NCBI GenBank assembly: GCA_005779395.1
Contig: SXJP01000040.1
Coordinates: forward strand, 25,006 to 89,005
Length of the DNA: 64,000 nucleotides
Source: Actinomycetota bacterium
GTDB lineage: Bacteria; Actinomycetota; Acidimicrobiia; IMCC26256; PALSA-610
Direction of reading: 5' to 3'
The notes beneath the pieces were generated by a model. It ran no database searches. It saw only the letters and a list, made by a program, of their open reading frames with translations, and had not been told where the DNA came from. Of this stretch, positions 43,765 through 53,847 are shown one piece after another (positions within the stretch are counted from its first letter, which is position 1; each line of letters begins with the position of its first letter). Made by a program: the position numbers and the translations under genes.

Positions 43765-45053
43765 GGCCGCGAACTTTGCACAAGTGCGTCGAGAATCCTC
43801 GCGGCCTTCTTAGCGCCATTGTCCGACTGCATGTTCGCGCTCGTTGTTGCTAGGCGTTGATGCATCGCCTTGTCTGTTAACAATGTGTTGATCGCCGCGG
43901 CAAACTCATCGTCGGACCAGTTTGAACGATGCATCGTGAGACCATGCCCGGTCTCGGCGACCCGCGTGGCGTTGTCGTGACCATCCCACACGTATGGCAA
44001 CACAAGAGCAGGCTTGCCGAAATAGAGGCACTCAGTGAAGGAGTTGTTACCTCCATGGTGAATCACCGCGTCTACCTGTGGGATCACAGACGGTTGCGGG
44101 TACCACGCGGCCAAGTGAACATTTGCTGGTGGTGTCGAATACCGATCCAGATATTCACCAACATTTATCAAACACCGGTATGGCAGGCGCCCTAGCAACT
44201 CGATGATCCGGTCGAACAAGGCTGTGTCACCAGCGCCAAGACTTCCGAAAGATAGATACAAAAGCGGCGCATCGTTGTGCAACGCGAACACAGGGACTTC
44301 ATACGGTTCGTCGTCGCGCACGCAACCCTGTAGGTACTCGAACTGCGGCGAGGCAAGTGGGATGCGACGATCAAATGCAACTGCTTCTGGATAAAGCAAG
44401 AAATTACACCATGGGGATGCCTCGAAGAACTGTCCCAACGGATACGGAGCTTCGCCACACTCAGCCAAAAAGCTATTGAAATCAGCATGTATCGGCGCGA
44501 TGACCTCATTGAAATGTGTCTCGAATGCGACATGACCTTCGTGGTCATTCGATTTGCAGCCAGATAGGTGTGGCGGAATACTCGCATCGGGGATCTCATT
44601 CTCACTACACGAGATAATCCGAACCCATGGTTTGCCGTACCGCTTGATCGCAGGAAACAAGATGACGTTGTCTACACACACGACGTCGGCACCGATTTGG
44701 GCCAACGCTGCAGGCAGACTTTTCTCCGCCCACTTAGCTGTGTCGACTACCGCCTCCCAGCACTCCTTCACATAGTTGTCGATTTGCTCATAGGGCGACA
44801 ACGCGAAGTTCGGGATGTGAGAGTTAATGAAGTCCGTCCAGTAACGCGCCATTTCCTCTGCCGGCATCGGTTCAGAGAGGCCGACCTCAACTTCTTCGAA
44901 ACCGTACGCAGAAAAAACGCCAGTGAAGCCAGGGTCTCGAATGAAGACGCAACGGTGGCCGAGGTCGCGGCATGCCTGCGCGATGCCAACCGAGTTGAGC
45001 GCAGGGCCGTAAGCGCCCTCGGGAAAGAGAGCGATCGTCCCCGGCGTGCTCAT
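43761..45053 (-). CDS. UDP-glycosyltransferase-like (GT1/MGT family)
   Basis: 430 residues with two Rossmann domains. The C-terminal donor-site motif HHGGNNSFTECLYFGKPALVLPYVWDG and LLYLSFGSLGAGD match GT1 macrolide/UDP glycosyltransferases. An N-terminal ALFPEGAYGPALNSVGIAQACRDLGHRC fits the acceptor domain. Acceptor unknown. Its start overlaps the potC stop (ATGA) and its stop overlaps the cupin start, so it is translated together with the transporter. Confidence 0.9.
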   Translation of the reverse strand: MSTPGTIALFPEGAYGPALNSVGIAQACRDLGHRCVFIRDPGFTGVFSAYGFEEVEVGLSEPMPAEEMARYWTDFINSHIPNFALSPYEQIDNYVKECWEAVVDTAKWAEKSLPAALAQIGADVVCVDNVILFPAIKRYGKPWVRIISCSENEIPDASIPPHLSGCKSNDHEGHVAFETHFNEVIAPIHADFNSFLAECGEAPYPLGQFFEASPWCNFLLYPEAVAFDRRIPLASPQFEYLQGCVRDDEPYEVPVFALHNDAPLLYLSFGSLGAGDTALFDRIIELLGRLPYRCLINVGEYLDRYSTPPANVHLAAWYPQPSVIPQVDAVIHHGGNNSFTECLYFGKPALVLPYVWDGHDNATRVAETGHGLTMHRSNWSDDEFAAAINTLLTDKAMHQRLATTSANMQSDNGAKKAARILDALVQSSRP

Positions 45054-45910
45054 CCACCACCTGTCAAGGTCGCTGCTATCTCACTACTCGAGTCCCCGGA
45101 GCGTCGCAAGACGAACACGACCGACCCAAGTGCAACGAGTGTCGCAAGCAAGATCAAGGTCGATGCTGCTGCTAAGTCCGGCCGCAACACTGAGCGAACC
45201 TTGCCAAATACATACAGCGGGAACGTCGACGAACCGGGCCGACCCGTGAACTGGCTTATGACAACGTTGTCGAGGCTGAACGTGAACGCCAAGAGCCCAC
45301 CAGCGAGCAATGCAGGAAAAATGAGCGGCAGCGTTATCTGGAAAAATGCCCTTCGTGGCGTGGCATACAGATCTGCTGCTGCTTCTTCGAGAGCATCGTC
45401 GAGTCCGGCCATGCGAGCACGCACGATGAGCGTCACGACCGCTGAACTAAAAATCGCATGCCCGACGACTATTGGGAAAAGGCTACGCATGAACGGGACC
45501 GACGGCTGAACAAATGGCCCACCCACCTCGACAAACCAGACCTGTAGCCCGATGGCGTCGACAATTTCGGGAGTTACCAAAATCAAGAATATGACTGCGA
45601 GAAAACCCTTGGTCCATGACCCTGGACGACGTGCCAACGCAACCCCAGCAAGACCACCGAAAACGACGGAAATCGGCGATGAGTACAGGGCGACTTTGAA
45701 TGAATTAGTGATCGTGTCTTTGAGTTGCTGATTCTCAAATAGTTTTCCGTACCAGTCGGTAGTGAATCCGCCCCAGCGCGTAAGAGCATTTGAGTCCGAA
45801 AAACTGTGGACCACGATAAAAAGAATCGGCAAGTACAAGAAGACAAGCACGATCGCAGCCCACGCGCCAAGCGAAAGACTGATGGTGTCGATGCGACGTC
45901 GCCTAACCAT
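45050..45910 (-). CDS. potC: Spermidine/putrescine ABC transporter permease
   Basis: 286 residues, six helices, with the inner-membrane EAA loop (EEAAADLYATPRRAFFQITLPLIFPALLAG). Start at ATG 45910, eight bases inside the potB stop region; the longer frame to 46015 repeats potB sequence in another frame. It is part of the potA-D-B-C set. Confidence 0.93.
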   Translation of the reverse strand: MVRRRRIDTISLSLGAWAAIVLVFLYLPILFIVVHSFSDSNALTRWGGFTTDWYGKLFENQQLKDTITNSFKVALYSSPISVVFGGLAGVALARRPGSWTKGFLAVIFLILVTPEIVDAIGLQVWFVEVGGPFVQPSVPFMRSLFPIVVGHAIFSSAVVTLIVRARMAGLDDALEEAAADLYATPRRAFFQITLPLIFPALLAGGLLAFTFSLDNVVISQFTGRPGSSTFPLYVFGKVRSVLRPDLAAASTLILLATLVALGSVVFVLRRSGDSSSEIAATLTGGG

Positions 45911-46874
45911 TTGTCGCCACCGCAAGGTCATCTCCGCGTGTGCCTGGAATGTCGACTTTCCGCATCCGGTGTAGCACTGCCTTGAAAGCGAACGAGATAA
46001 TCGCAACGATCGCAATCACGAGGAGGATGCTGCCCATAAGCATGACAGCGATCGCGGACCCGAGCGCCTGGTTTTGAGCCTGCAAGAACTGTGAAGCAAC
46101 AAGCGCGCCAGACATGTTGCCGTCAGCTCCACCTAGCACTGCCGCGGTGATGTAGTCGCCAGACAACGGAATAAAGACAAGCAACAGTCCCGCGATCACT
46201 CCGGGTGCACATAGAGGCAATGTGACTTGTAAGAACGTCTTGAGGCGAGAAGCACCGAGGTCCTTGCTCGCTTCGCGCAATGCTGGCTCGAGTCGATCGA
46301 GTGTGACGAACAGCGGGAAAATCATGAGTGGCAAGTAGTTGTACACAACTCCAAGCTGAACCGCGGCCTTAGTGTTTAGGACCTGAATGTTTGAGTCGCG
46401 CATGCCGATGTCTTGTAGCCAGTTCGACAAGAACCCAACCGGCGACAAAACGATCCGCCATGCGATCGTCCGAATCAAGAAGTTCGTCCAGAACGGAATT
46501 ATCAAGACACCTAAGAAAATGCCGCGCCAGCGCGCTGGAATCCGAATCGCCATGAAGTACGCGACTGGAAATCCAATAATGAGGCAAAGCAAAGTCCCAG
46601 TTATCGAGATGCGCATCGTCTGCTGCAATACAACAAAGAACGTCGGCTTGATTGCATCGCGATAACGGTCGAGTGTCAGTGGGCTGAATTCAGTCCGACC
46701 AGCCGAGCCTGGAATCTTCGTCCCGAAGCTATAAAAAATAATTAGTACGACAGGGACCAAGAAGAAGGCCACGTAGTAGCCCCACGACGGCAGGGCCAAC
46801 GCAAACTTCGGCAGCCTCAGCGAGCGCCTCGGCGCGCGATGCACCGAGGCTCCGAAGTCCGACGTAGTTGTCAT
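45903..46874 (-). CDS. potB: Spermidine/putrescine ABC transporter permease
   Basis: 323 residues, with a ~25-residue cytoplasmic N-terminus and six helices; the EAA motif (EASKDLGASRLKTFLQVTLPLCAPGVIAG) is intact. It is followed by potC and preceded by the binding protein gene, the usual PotABCD order in variant form. Confidence 0.93.
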   Translation of the reverse strand: MTTTSDFGASVHRAPRRSLRLPKFALALPSWGYYVAFFLVPVVLIIFYSFGTKIPGSAGRTEFSPLTLDRYRDAIKPTFFVVLQQTMRISITGTLLCLIIGFPVAYFMAIRIPARWRGIFLGVLIIPFWTNFLIRTIAWRIVLSPVGFLSNWLQDIGMRDSNIQVLNTKAAVQLGVVYNYLPLMIFPLFVTLDRLEPALREASKDLGASRLKTFLQVTLPLCAPGVIAGLLLVFIPLSGDYITAAVLGGADGNMSGALVASQFLQAQNQALGSAIAVMLMGSILLVIAIVAIISFAFKAVLHRMRKVDIPGTRGDDLAVATNG

Positions 46875-46892
46875 TGACGAATGCTTGGCGTA

Positions 46893-48053
46893 TTACGCGC
46901 CAGCAGCTGCCTTCGTGTTGTTGTAAATCTCGACGAGGCGGTCTTGTGCGCTGTTCACTGCCCCTGCGTGCATCGTCGCGACCTGAGCGTCTTCGAAGAA
47001 GATCATGTCGGCATATGGGAGGTCGTCAGGCAACAGGCTCGCAATGTCTGCCATGCCTGTGTTGTAACCGTGGAACTCAAGGTCCTTGACGGAGTTGTCC
47101 TGGTCAAGGATGAAGTTGATGAAGTCGTGTGCACCGTCTGGGTTTGGTGCGCCCTTCACGATTGCCCAGTTGTCCATCCAGAGTTCGGTGACAGGTCCGC
47201 CCAACGCCCACGAGTAATCAGCGGGGTCGCCTCCGGCACCTTCGTGGGCGATATATCCCATCCTGGCGTCACCGTTCCATGCCTGTGAAAGCACGTAGTT
47301 GCCTTCAACGAGTGTGACACCAGGGTATGAATCGAATGCCTTGATGTGTTTGGCGAGGGTGTTGACCAGGTAATCCTCAGCAGCATCTAGATGAGCCGGG
47401 TCTTCTGTTGTCCAGTCGATTCCGTTAGCCCAGAAGTAGAGACCGCAGAGGTTTCCTGGCGTGTCGAGCACAGAGACTTGGCCGCTTGCCGGGCCTTCGC
47501 ATGCGGCGAGGAAGTCGGCCCAGGTGACGATCGGGGTCGTAATGACTCGATTGTCGTACATGAACCCGGTAGAACCCCAGTCCTTGCAGACCGAGTACTG
47601 GTTGCCCTGATCCCAAGCCTGGTTCGTGTAGGCAACGTCGAGGTTCTTGAAGTTTGGAATCTTTGATAGGTCGAGTTTCTGGAGAAGGTCCTCTGACACC
47701 ATCTGCGGGATGAACACACCGGTAGGCACAACGACGTCGTAACCAGATGAGCCCTTTGCTGCTGCAAGCTTTTGGATGGCTTCCTCGTTTGAACCATAGA
47801 TGTCGATCGTTAGACCACCCCATGAGTTGAGTAGTTCTTCGTCGTCGTAGTCGGCCCACGTGAACAGGTTGATGTTCTTGTCGACCTTGCCGCCCATCGT
47901 GCTGCCTGTTGTCCCCGGCTTCTTCTCGTCGTCGCCACACGCAGCAAGGAATGCAGCTGCTGCAGTAGCACCAGAGAGCGCCAGGAAGTGCCTGCGGTTG
48001 AGTTGAGCTTTGAGGCGTTCTGCTGTCACCTGCGGAATAAGGATCTTGGTCAT
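46893..48053 (-). CDS. potD: Polyamine ABC transporter substrate-binding lipoprotein
   Basis: 386 residues. A twin-arginine-like signal (NRRHFLALSGATAAAAFLAAC) with a lipobox cysteine gives a lipid-anchored protein. The PotD/PotF fold follows: NINLFTWADYDDEELL, GYDVVVPTGVFIPQMVSEDLL, and WMDNWAIVKGAPNPDGAHDFINFILD. Aromatic and acidic residues in the cleft suit polyamine binding, but the exact substrate cannot be told from sequence. Confidence 0.93.
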   Translation of the reverse strand: MTKILIPQVTAERLKAQLNRRHFLALSGATAAAAFLAACGDDEKKPGTTGSTMGGKVDKNINLFTWADYDDEELLNSWGGLTIDIYGSNEEAIQKLAAAKGSSGYDVVVPTGVFIPQMVSEDLLQKLDLSKIPNFKNLDVAYTNQAWDQGNQYSVCKDWGSTGFMYDNRVITTPIVTWADFLAACEGPASGQVSVLDTPGNLCGLYFWANGIDWTTEDPAHLDAAEDYLVNTLAKHIKAFDSYPGVTLVEGNYVLSQAWNGDARMGYIAHEGAGGDPADYSWALGGPVTELWMDNWAIVKGAPNPDGAHDFINFILDQDNSVKDLEFHGYNTGMADIASLLPDDLPYADMIFFEDAQVATMHAGAVNSAQDRLVEIYNNTKAAAGA

Positions 48054-48071
48054 TGTCGCTCCCTAGTTCAG

Positions 48072-49235
48072 TCAGTCCCCAGATGGGGCGTTCTCGGTTG
48101 TCGGATCAACTAGCACCAGATCGCTCTGGCTTGAATCAAAAACATACGCGTCGGAAGCTGCCCATGTGCACCAAACCGGGTCCCCTGGCAATACTCGCGC
48201 AGCTTCGCGCCTTGGTGCGCGAATCAGCAACTCTCTTGAGTCTGTGCGGACCACAAACTGCACGATGTCCCCGAGCGGTGAAACGCCCGCAAGTACGCCA
48301 GCAACGCGGTTTGCGCCAGAGCCGGGGTCGGTGCTGGTGACTTCGATGGCTTCTGGTCTCACGCAAGCCAACACCGCGCTGCCAGCACCAATGCCCGACT
48401 GCATTTTTGCGCTTTCGATCTCGGTGCCGTCATAGGCTTTCAGGCCTCGGGTCGTAGCCGTGCCCTGCCAGAAGTTGTTCTGACCGATGAAGCCAGCGAC
48501 GAAGGCCGACTTTGGGTCTTCATAGATCGTGTCTGGGTCTGCGAGTTGTTCGATATGACCTTCGAGCATCACGGCAATTCGGTCAGACATCGACAGGGCT
48601 TCTTCTTGGTCGTGAGTCACGAATATAAATGTGATTCCAAGATCACGCTGCAACATCTTGAGTTCGATCTGCATCTCTTGGCGAAGCTTCCGGTCGAGTG
48701 CACCAAGCGGTTCATCGAGTAGCAGAACGCTCGGGTTGTTTACGAGAGCACGCGCGAGAGCAACACGCTGTTGCTGTCCACCCGACATCTGACGAGGCTT
48801 GCGTTTCGCGAGTTTGGTCATCTTGACCATTTCGAGGGCTTCGCCGACACGGCGCGCAATCTCTTTCTTGTCGACGCGCTTTTGGCGAAGTCCGTACGCG
48901 ACATTCTCGGCGACAGTCATGTGCGGAAAAAGTGAGTAGTTCTGGAACACGGTATTGACGTCGCGTTTGTAAGGAGGAAGCGCAGACACTTCTCGGCCGG
49001 AGATGTACATAGACCCGCCGTCAGGATTTTCGAAGCCCGCGAGCATTCGCAGAGTTGTTGTCTTGCCGCAACCGCTTGGACCTAAGAGCGACAAGAACTC
49101 ACCTGGCGCTACACGAAGGTCGATCGAATCGACAGCGACTACGTCGCCAAAAAACTTGCTCACGCCGACGATGTCAACTGAACCATTCGCTGTCTGCAAT
49201 CCAAACTCGTTTGTCTCGATTGAAGCCATAGTCAT
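48072..49235 (-). CDS. potA: Polyamine ABC transporter ATP-binding protein
   Basis: 387 residues from ATG 49235, chosen because it overlaps the amidohydrolase stop as ATGA. Walker A GPSGCGKTT, signature MSGGQQQRVALARAL, Walker B LLLDEPLGALD and the C-terminal TOBE domain (ACVRPEAIEV) are present, matching PotA/MalK-type ATPases. It leads the four transporter genes. Confidence 0.95.
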   Translation of the reverse strand: MTMASIETNEFGLQTANGSVDIVGVSKFFGDVVAVDSIDLRVAPGEFLSLLGPSGCGKTTTLRMLAGFENPDGGSMYISGREVSALPPYKRDVNTVFQNYSLFPHMTVAENVAYGLRQKRVDKKEIARRVGEALEMVKMTKLAKRKPRQMSGGQQQRVALARALVNNPSVLLLDEPLGALDRKLRQEMQIELKMLQRDLGITFIFVTHDQEEALSMSDRIAVMLEGHIEQLADPDTIYEDPKSAFVAGFIGQNNFWQGTATTRGLKAYDGTEIESAKMQSGIGAGSAVLACVRPEAIEVTSTDPGSGANRVAGVLAGVSPLGDIVQFVVRTDSRELLIRAPRREAARVLPGDPVWCTWAASDAYVFDSSQSDLVLVDPTTENAPSGD

Positions 49236-50824
49236 ACTCGCCACACCTGCGCACCTTTTACCCATGTGCCCTTCACCGGCACGTCGGCAATCTCGAGGCC
49301 ACCGATCGAAGTGATGTCTGCCCCAAGTAGGCAGAAGTCAGCCCGCTGTCCCACGCTTATTGACCCCCGTTTATCGTCGAACGCTTGAAACGCAACGTCC
49401 GAAGTGTACGCACGAATCGCTTCAACAATTTTTATTCGTTCCTCTGGCATCCATCCATCACGTGGCGTGCCGTCTGGCATCTGGCGAGTGACCGCAACCG
49501 ACAGGCCGCGGAGTGGCGATAACGACGACACCGGCCAGTCGCTACCAAAAGAGATGCGGCTACCGAGACGAGCGAGGCTCGCTATCGGGTATTGCATCTC
49601 CGAGCGCAATGGTCCAAGTTTCTTTGAGACGATCTCAGAAATCGGTTCGAGTCGCGCCCAGAGTGGCTCAAAGTTCGCTATCACTCCCAGGGAAGCGAAG
49701 CGACCACGATCTGCAATGTCCACTAATTGGGTGTGCGCAATTACAGAACGCTGCGGCGCGGTCGTGTTGACGCGACCGGCGTGCTCAATCGCGTCTAACG
49801 CCATCCGGACTCCCCCATCACCGATGGCATGGATATGTATCTGGAATCCTGCCGCAGCAAACGTTGCGACCGCCTCAGCGAGCTCCGCTGGCACCCAGTT
49901 CGGCAAGCCACAGTCGTGTGGCTCTACCTCGTATGGCTCGAGCACGAAACCCGTGCCCTGTTCAATGACACCGTCGGCGAAGAACTTGACAGTGAACGCA
50001 GTCAGTCGACCTGCGGCAGCTGGGTCAGCATCGACTTCGGCGCGCCAGTTGCAAAAATCGGCGACTTGATCGCGCCATTTTTTTGGATCTGCTCGCCACG
50101 CCATGTTGATGTCCAGCTTTAGGCGGTCCTGCCGAGCTGCCTCTAGGTAGATCGCAGCATCAGCCGCCGTGACCATCGCGTCTTGAGACCACACAATGCC
50201 ATTGCTCAAGAAGTGCTCGACGGCGACATCTAGGCCCGCACGGCGTTGGTCGTCTGTCGTTTCGGGCACATGCCTGTCGATCAGGTCAATAGCCCCCCAT
50301 TCCACGAGCATCCCCGATGGCGAGTTGTCCGACCGACGCAGAATCTGTCCAAGTTGCGGCTCGCTAGTAAGCGCATCTATCCCGGCGATTTCGAGCGCCC
50401 GACTATTTACCCAAACGGTGTGATAGTCGGCAGCGCTCAGCTTGACCGGACGGTCGCTGACTACGGCGTCGAGCCATGCGGCATCGCCCCGCCCGTCAGG
50501 CAACAATGACGGGTCATAAGGGCCAGCAACTATCCATGGCAGATCAGGATTCGTTGCGGCGTAGCGCCCGATCGTCGCAACGATCTCTTCGGTGCTGCTG
50601 CAATGCTCCAAGGGACAGCGATTGAGGTCTATCCCGCCCTCGAGCGGATGCGCATGGCCATCCCTGAAGCCACTAATAAGCAGGCCGCCTTCGAGGTCGA
50701 CCTCTTTGCCACCTAGTTCTTTGGCGTCATCTCCAAGCCCGATGATGACACCATCGTGCACTGCTACGGCATCCGCTCGCGACCCGTCAGCACCCAGCAC
50801 CAAGCCATTGACAAAACACTCCAC
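49232..50824 (-). CDS. Amidohydrolase (YtcJ-like)
   Basis: Metal-dependent hydrolase of about 530 residues. Motifs are the N-terminal GFRDGHAHPLEGG (HxH), the carboxylate/histidine pairs KFFADGVIEQGTG, IHIHAIGDGG and the SFGSDWPVSSLSP Asp. I start at GTG 50824, behind a GGGGGAT site; the open frame runs to 50959. As first gene of the potADBC operon it may release or modify the transported compound (inference). Substrate unknown. Confidence 0.85.
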   Translation of the reverse strand: MECFVNGLVLGADGSRADAVAVHDGVIIGLGDDAKELGGKEVDLEGGLLISGFRDGHAHPLEGGIDLNRCPLEHCSSTEEIVATIGRYAATNPDLPWIVAGPYDPSLLPDGRGDAAWLDAVVSDRPVKLSAADYHTVWVNSRALEIAGIDALTSEPQLGQILRRSDNSPSGMLVEWGAIDLIDRHVPETTDDQRRAGLDVAVEHFLSNGIVWSQDAMVTAADAAIYLEAARQDRLKLDINMAWRADPKKWRDQVADFCNWRAEVDADPAAAGRLTAFTVKFFADGVIEQGTGFVLEPYEVEPHDCGLPNWVPAELAEAVATFAAAGFQIHIHAIGDGGVRMALDAIEHAGRVNTTAPQRSVIAHTQLVDIADRGRFASLGVIANFEPLWARLEPISEIVSKKLGPLRSEMQYPIASLARLGSRISFGSDWPVSSLSPLRGLSVAVTRQMPDGTPRDGWMPEERIKIVEAIRAYTSDVAFQAFDDKRGSISVGQRADFCLLGADITSIGGLEIADVPVKGTWVKGAQVWRV

Positions 50825-51003
50825 AGATCCCCCCCTTTGTTCCAGCCCAAGATCTGAAGGATCGAGATTCGCAGAAATTTGTGCCAAATGCAACTGATTC
50901 CTCCGCAAGAGCCCAATATTTTCGTGGAAAACTTGGCGTCCGCGCTTCATCTCAGGCATTATGGAGCCACAACGACATCATTCGAACGAGGGAGATCACA
51001 CAG

Positions 51004-52425
51004 ATGGGCACAGACAACTTCATCGGCGGCAAGTTTTCTCCGGCTGGTTCGGGCAAGACCGACGAGGTCATCAACCCAGCCACAGGCGAGGTCATTGCCA
51101 AGGTAGCTAGCTCTGACTCGATCGACGTCGACGCAGCAGTAGCCGCCGCGAGCGATGCCTTCGGTGAATGGTCGGCAAAGACTCCTCGTGAGCGATCCGA
51201 GGCCATGTTCGCTTTAGCAAAGATCATCGAAGACAACGTCGATGAACTATCCGAAATCGAGATGCGCAACGTCGGCAAACCAAAACAGATCATCGGCATC
51301 GAGATGGACCTTTCTGCAGACAACCTGCGCTTTTTCGGTGGCGCCGCCCGCAACATGGAGGGCAAAGCAGCGGGCGAATACCTCGCTGACCACACCAGCT
51401 ACATCCGGCGCGACCCGCTCGGCGTAGTCGCAGGTATTGCACCATGGAACTATCCCCTCAACATGGCCGTCTGGAAGTTCGGTCCCGCTCTCGCTACTGG
51501 CAACACGATCGTCCTGAAACCATCAGAGTTAACGCCACTGTCGCTGTTGCGTTTCGCTGAGCTCGCATCAGAGGTTCTTCCGCCAGGAGTTCTCAACGTG
51601 GTCTGCGGACAGGGCGAGACTGCCGGCGACGCAATCGTCCGCCACAAAGACATTCGTCTTGTGTCGCTCACCGGCGACGTCAACACCGGCAAGCTGATCG
51701 CCCGCAACGCCGCCGACACCCTGAAGCGCGTTCACCTAGAACTCGGCGGCAAAGCACCGGTGATTGTCTTCGATGATGCCGATATCGAAACGCTCGTGAC
51801 AGCTCTCGCCGAAGGTGCCTACTACAACTCTGGTCAGGACTGCACGGCGCCGTGTCGGGTGATCGCAGGCGCCAAAGCATTCGAGAAACTCGTGCCAGCG
51901 CTCACAGACGCCGTTGGCGCAATCGCAATGGGCGACCCGTTCGACGAGAACACAGCAATGGGACCAGTCATCTCGAAGGACCAACAAGATCGTGTAGCAG
52001 GAATGGTTTCACGCGCTGCCGAAAGCGGTGCCGAAGTCACGGTCGGCGGAAACACCGGTGCTGGCGCTGGGTTCTTCTATCAGCCAACCGTTGTCGTGAA
52101 CCCTGCGCAGAACTCAGAGATCGTGCAACGCGAAGTCTTTGGTCCGGTCGTGTCTGTCCAACGCTTCAACGACGAAGCCCAGGCGCTGCAGTGGGCCAAC
52201 GGCGTTGACTACGGCCTGTCCGCGTCGGTATGGACGAGCGACGTCGGGCGTGCGATGCGCATGAGCAAGGCACTCGAATTCGGGTGTGTGTGGGTCAACC
52301 AGCACATCATGATCACTAGCGAAATGCCGCACGGCGGGTTCAAGCAGAGCGGCTACGGCAAGGACATGTCCTCGTACGCGCTCGAGCACTACACCGAAGC
52401 CAAGCACGTAATGATCAAGCACTGA
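51004..52425 (+). CDS. patD: Gamma-aminobutyraldehyde dehydrogenase-like (PatD type)
   Basis: 473-residue NAD-dependent aldehyde dehydrogenase. Catalytic cysteine in YYNSGQDCTAPCR, general base in LELGGKAPVIVFDDADIE. It is very like E. coli PatD, including SEMPHGGFKQSGYGKDMSSY near the end. Starts at ATG 51004. Divergent from the transporter operon and followed by an aminotransferase, it fits oxidation of 4-aminobutyraldehyde from putrescine to 4-aminobutyrate. Confidence 0.93.
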   Translation: MGTDNFIGGKFSPAGSGKTDEVINPATGEVIAKVASSDSIDVDAAVAAASDAFGEWSAKTPRERSEAMFALAKIIEDNVDELSEIEMRNVGKPKQIIGIEMDLSADNLRFFGGAARNMEGKAAGEYLADHTSYIRRDPLGVVAGIAPWNYPLNMAVWKFGPALATGNTIVLKPSELTPLSLLRFAELASEVLPPGVLNVVCGQGETAGDAIVRHKDIRLVSLTGDVNTGKLIARNAADTLKRVHLELGGKAPVIVFDDADIETLVTALAEGAYYNSGQDCTAPCRVIAGAKAFEKLVPALTDAVGAIAMGDPFDENTAMGPVISKDQQDRVAGMVSRAAESGAEVTVGGNTGAGAGFFYQPTVVVNPAQNSEIVQREVFGPVVSVQRFNDEAQALQWANGVDYGLSASVWTSDVGRAMRMSKALEFGCVWVNQHIMITSEMPHGGFKQSGYGKDMSSYALEHYTEAKHVMIKH

Positions 52426-52475
52426 ATCAACACCAGTATCACCCTCTGTAACACAACTACAAACAGGAACTAGTC

Positions 52476-53837
52476 ATGACAGACATACAACGCATCAACG
52501 CTCGCGCAGCCGAGATCGCAACGACCGAAACCGCTCGTCTCATCGAGCGCACCCCGCAGTCCAAGGTTTGGTATGAGCGCGCGCTCAAGTCCATGCCGAT
52601 GGGCGTTGGCTCATCCTTCCAAGAGGGTGACCCTTACCCGATCTACTTGAGTCACGGTAAGGGCTCGCGCGTGTTCGATGTCGATGGCTCCGAATACATC
52701 GATACGCACGGCGGTTTCGGTTGCATGGTTTACGGACATGCCCACCCGAAGATTGCAGAAGCAATCGCTCGCGCAGCGTCACGCGGCACGCACTTTGCTG
52801 CTCCGACTCCCGACGCTGTCTTGTTGGCCGAAGAAATCTGTTCGCGATACGACATGGACCAAGTGCGGTTCTGTAACTCTGGGACCGAAGCAACGATGAA
52901 CGCGATTCGTATCGCACGCGCCCACACTGGCCGCGACCACATCATCAAAGCCGAGGGCTCCTACCACGGTCACCACGACCCGGTGATGTTCTCGGTCGTC
53001 CCGAATGCCGACGTCATGGGTGGCCGCGAAATGCCAGCAAGCACCCCGATGTCGCTCGGTACTCCAAAATGGCTTGCGGATTACACCCACGTTGTGCCCT
53101 TCAACGATCTCGTAGTTCTCGATGCATTGCTCGAAGAACGTGGTGGCGAGATCGCCTGCATGATCCTCGAACCCGTGATGATGAACATCGGGATCGCGCA
53201 ACCACAGCCGGGCTACTTGCAGGGTCTCAAGGATCTGCTGCATAAGCACGGCGTTGTACTCATCTTCGACGAAGTCAAGACCGGTACAGCTATCGCGCGC
53301 GGTGGCGCAGGGGACCTGTATGGAGTTCGTCCCGACCTCACTTGTGTCGCGAAAGCGACGTTCGGTGGTACTCCTGGCGCTGCGTTCGGCGGTACCGCAG
53401 AGATCATGAGCGCAATCGGACGTGGCGCGGCGCAACAAGGAACGTTCAACGGTAACCCGCTAGTTGCTGCTGCAGGCCTCGCGGCACTGACGGAGGTCCT
53501 CACTGCCGATGCCTACGAGTATCTCGCAACGCTCGGTACGCGCCTTGCTTCTGGCTGCCAAACGGCTATCGATTCGAACGGGATTCCTGCGCACACAGTC
53601 GACCTTGGCGCTAAAGGCTGCGTGTCGTATCGGCCGACTCCTCTCACCAACTACCGCGATTTCCTCGACACGAACCTTGACTTGTATGCGGCTTCATACC
53701 CATGGATGGTGAATCGCGGGATCTTTATGACCCCAGGCGATGAAGAGCAGTGGACAATTTCGGTGCAGCACACAGATACCGACATCGACAACTACATCGC
53801 GGCTTTCAGCGAACTCTGCGCAGCGTTGGCTAGCTAA
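52476..53837 (+). CDS. Class III aminotransferase, GSAM-like
   Basis: 453-residue PLP enzyme of the glutamate-1-semialdehyde/omega-aminotransferase group. PLP contacts are FCNSGTEATMNAIRIARAHTGR, GSYHGHHDP, FDEVKTGTAI and the lysine in CVAKATFGGTPG. It differs from HemL (18515) in the N-terminus and the lysine loop, so it is not a second hemL. Beside patD it probably transaminates a diamine or amino acid. The preceding gene ends 50 nt upstream. Confidence 0.88.
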   Translation: MTDIQRINARAAEIATTETARLIERTPQSKVWYERALKSMPMGVGSSFQEGDPYPIYLSHGKGSRVFDVDGSEYIDTHGGFGCMVYGHAHPKIAEAIARAASRGTHFAAPTPDAVLLAEEICSRYDMDQVRFCNSGTEATMNAIRIARAHTGRDHIIKAEGSYHGHHDPVMFSVVPNADVMGGREMPASTPMSLGTPKWLADYTHVVPFNDLVVLDALLEERGGEIACMILEPVMMNIGIAQPQPGYLQGLKDLLHKHGVVLIFDEVKTGTAIARGGAGDLYGVRPDLTCVAKATFGGTPGAAFGGTAEIMSAIGRGAAQQGTFNGNPLVAAAGLAALTEVLTADAYEYLATLGTRLASGCQTAIDSNGIPAHTVDLGAKGCVSYRPTPLTNYRDFLDTNLDLYAASYPWMVNRGIFMTPGDEEQWTISVQHTDTDIDNYIAAFSELCAALAS

Positions 53838-53847
53838 GGACCTGTAA

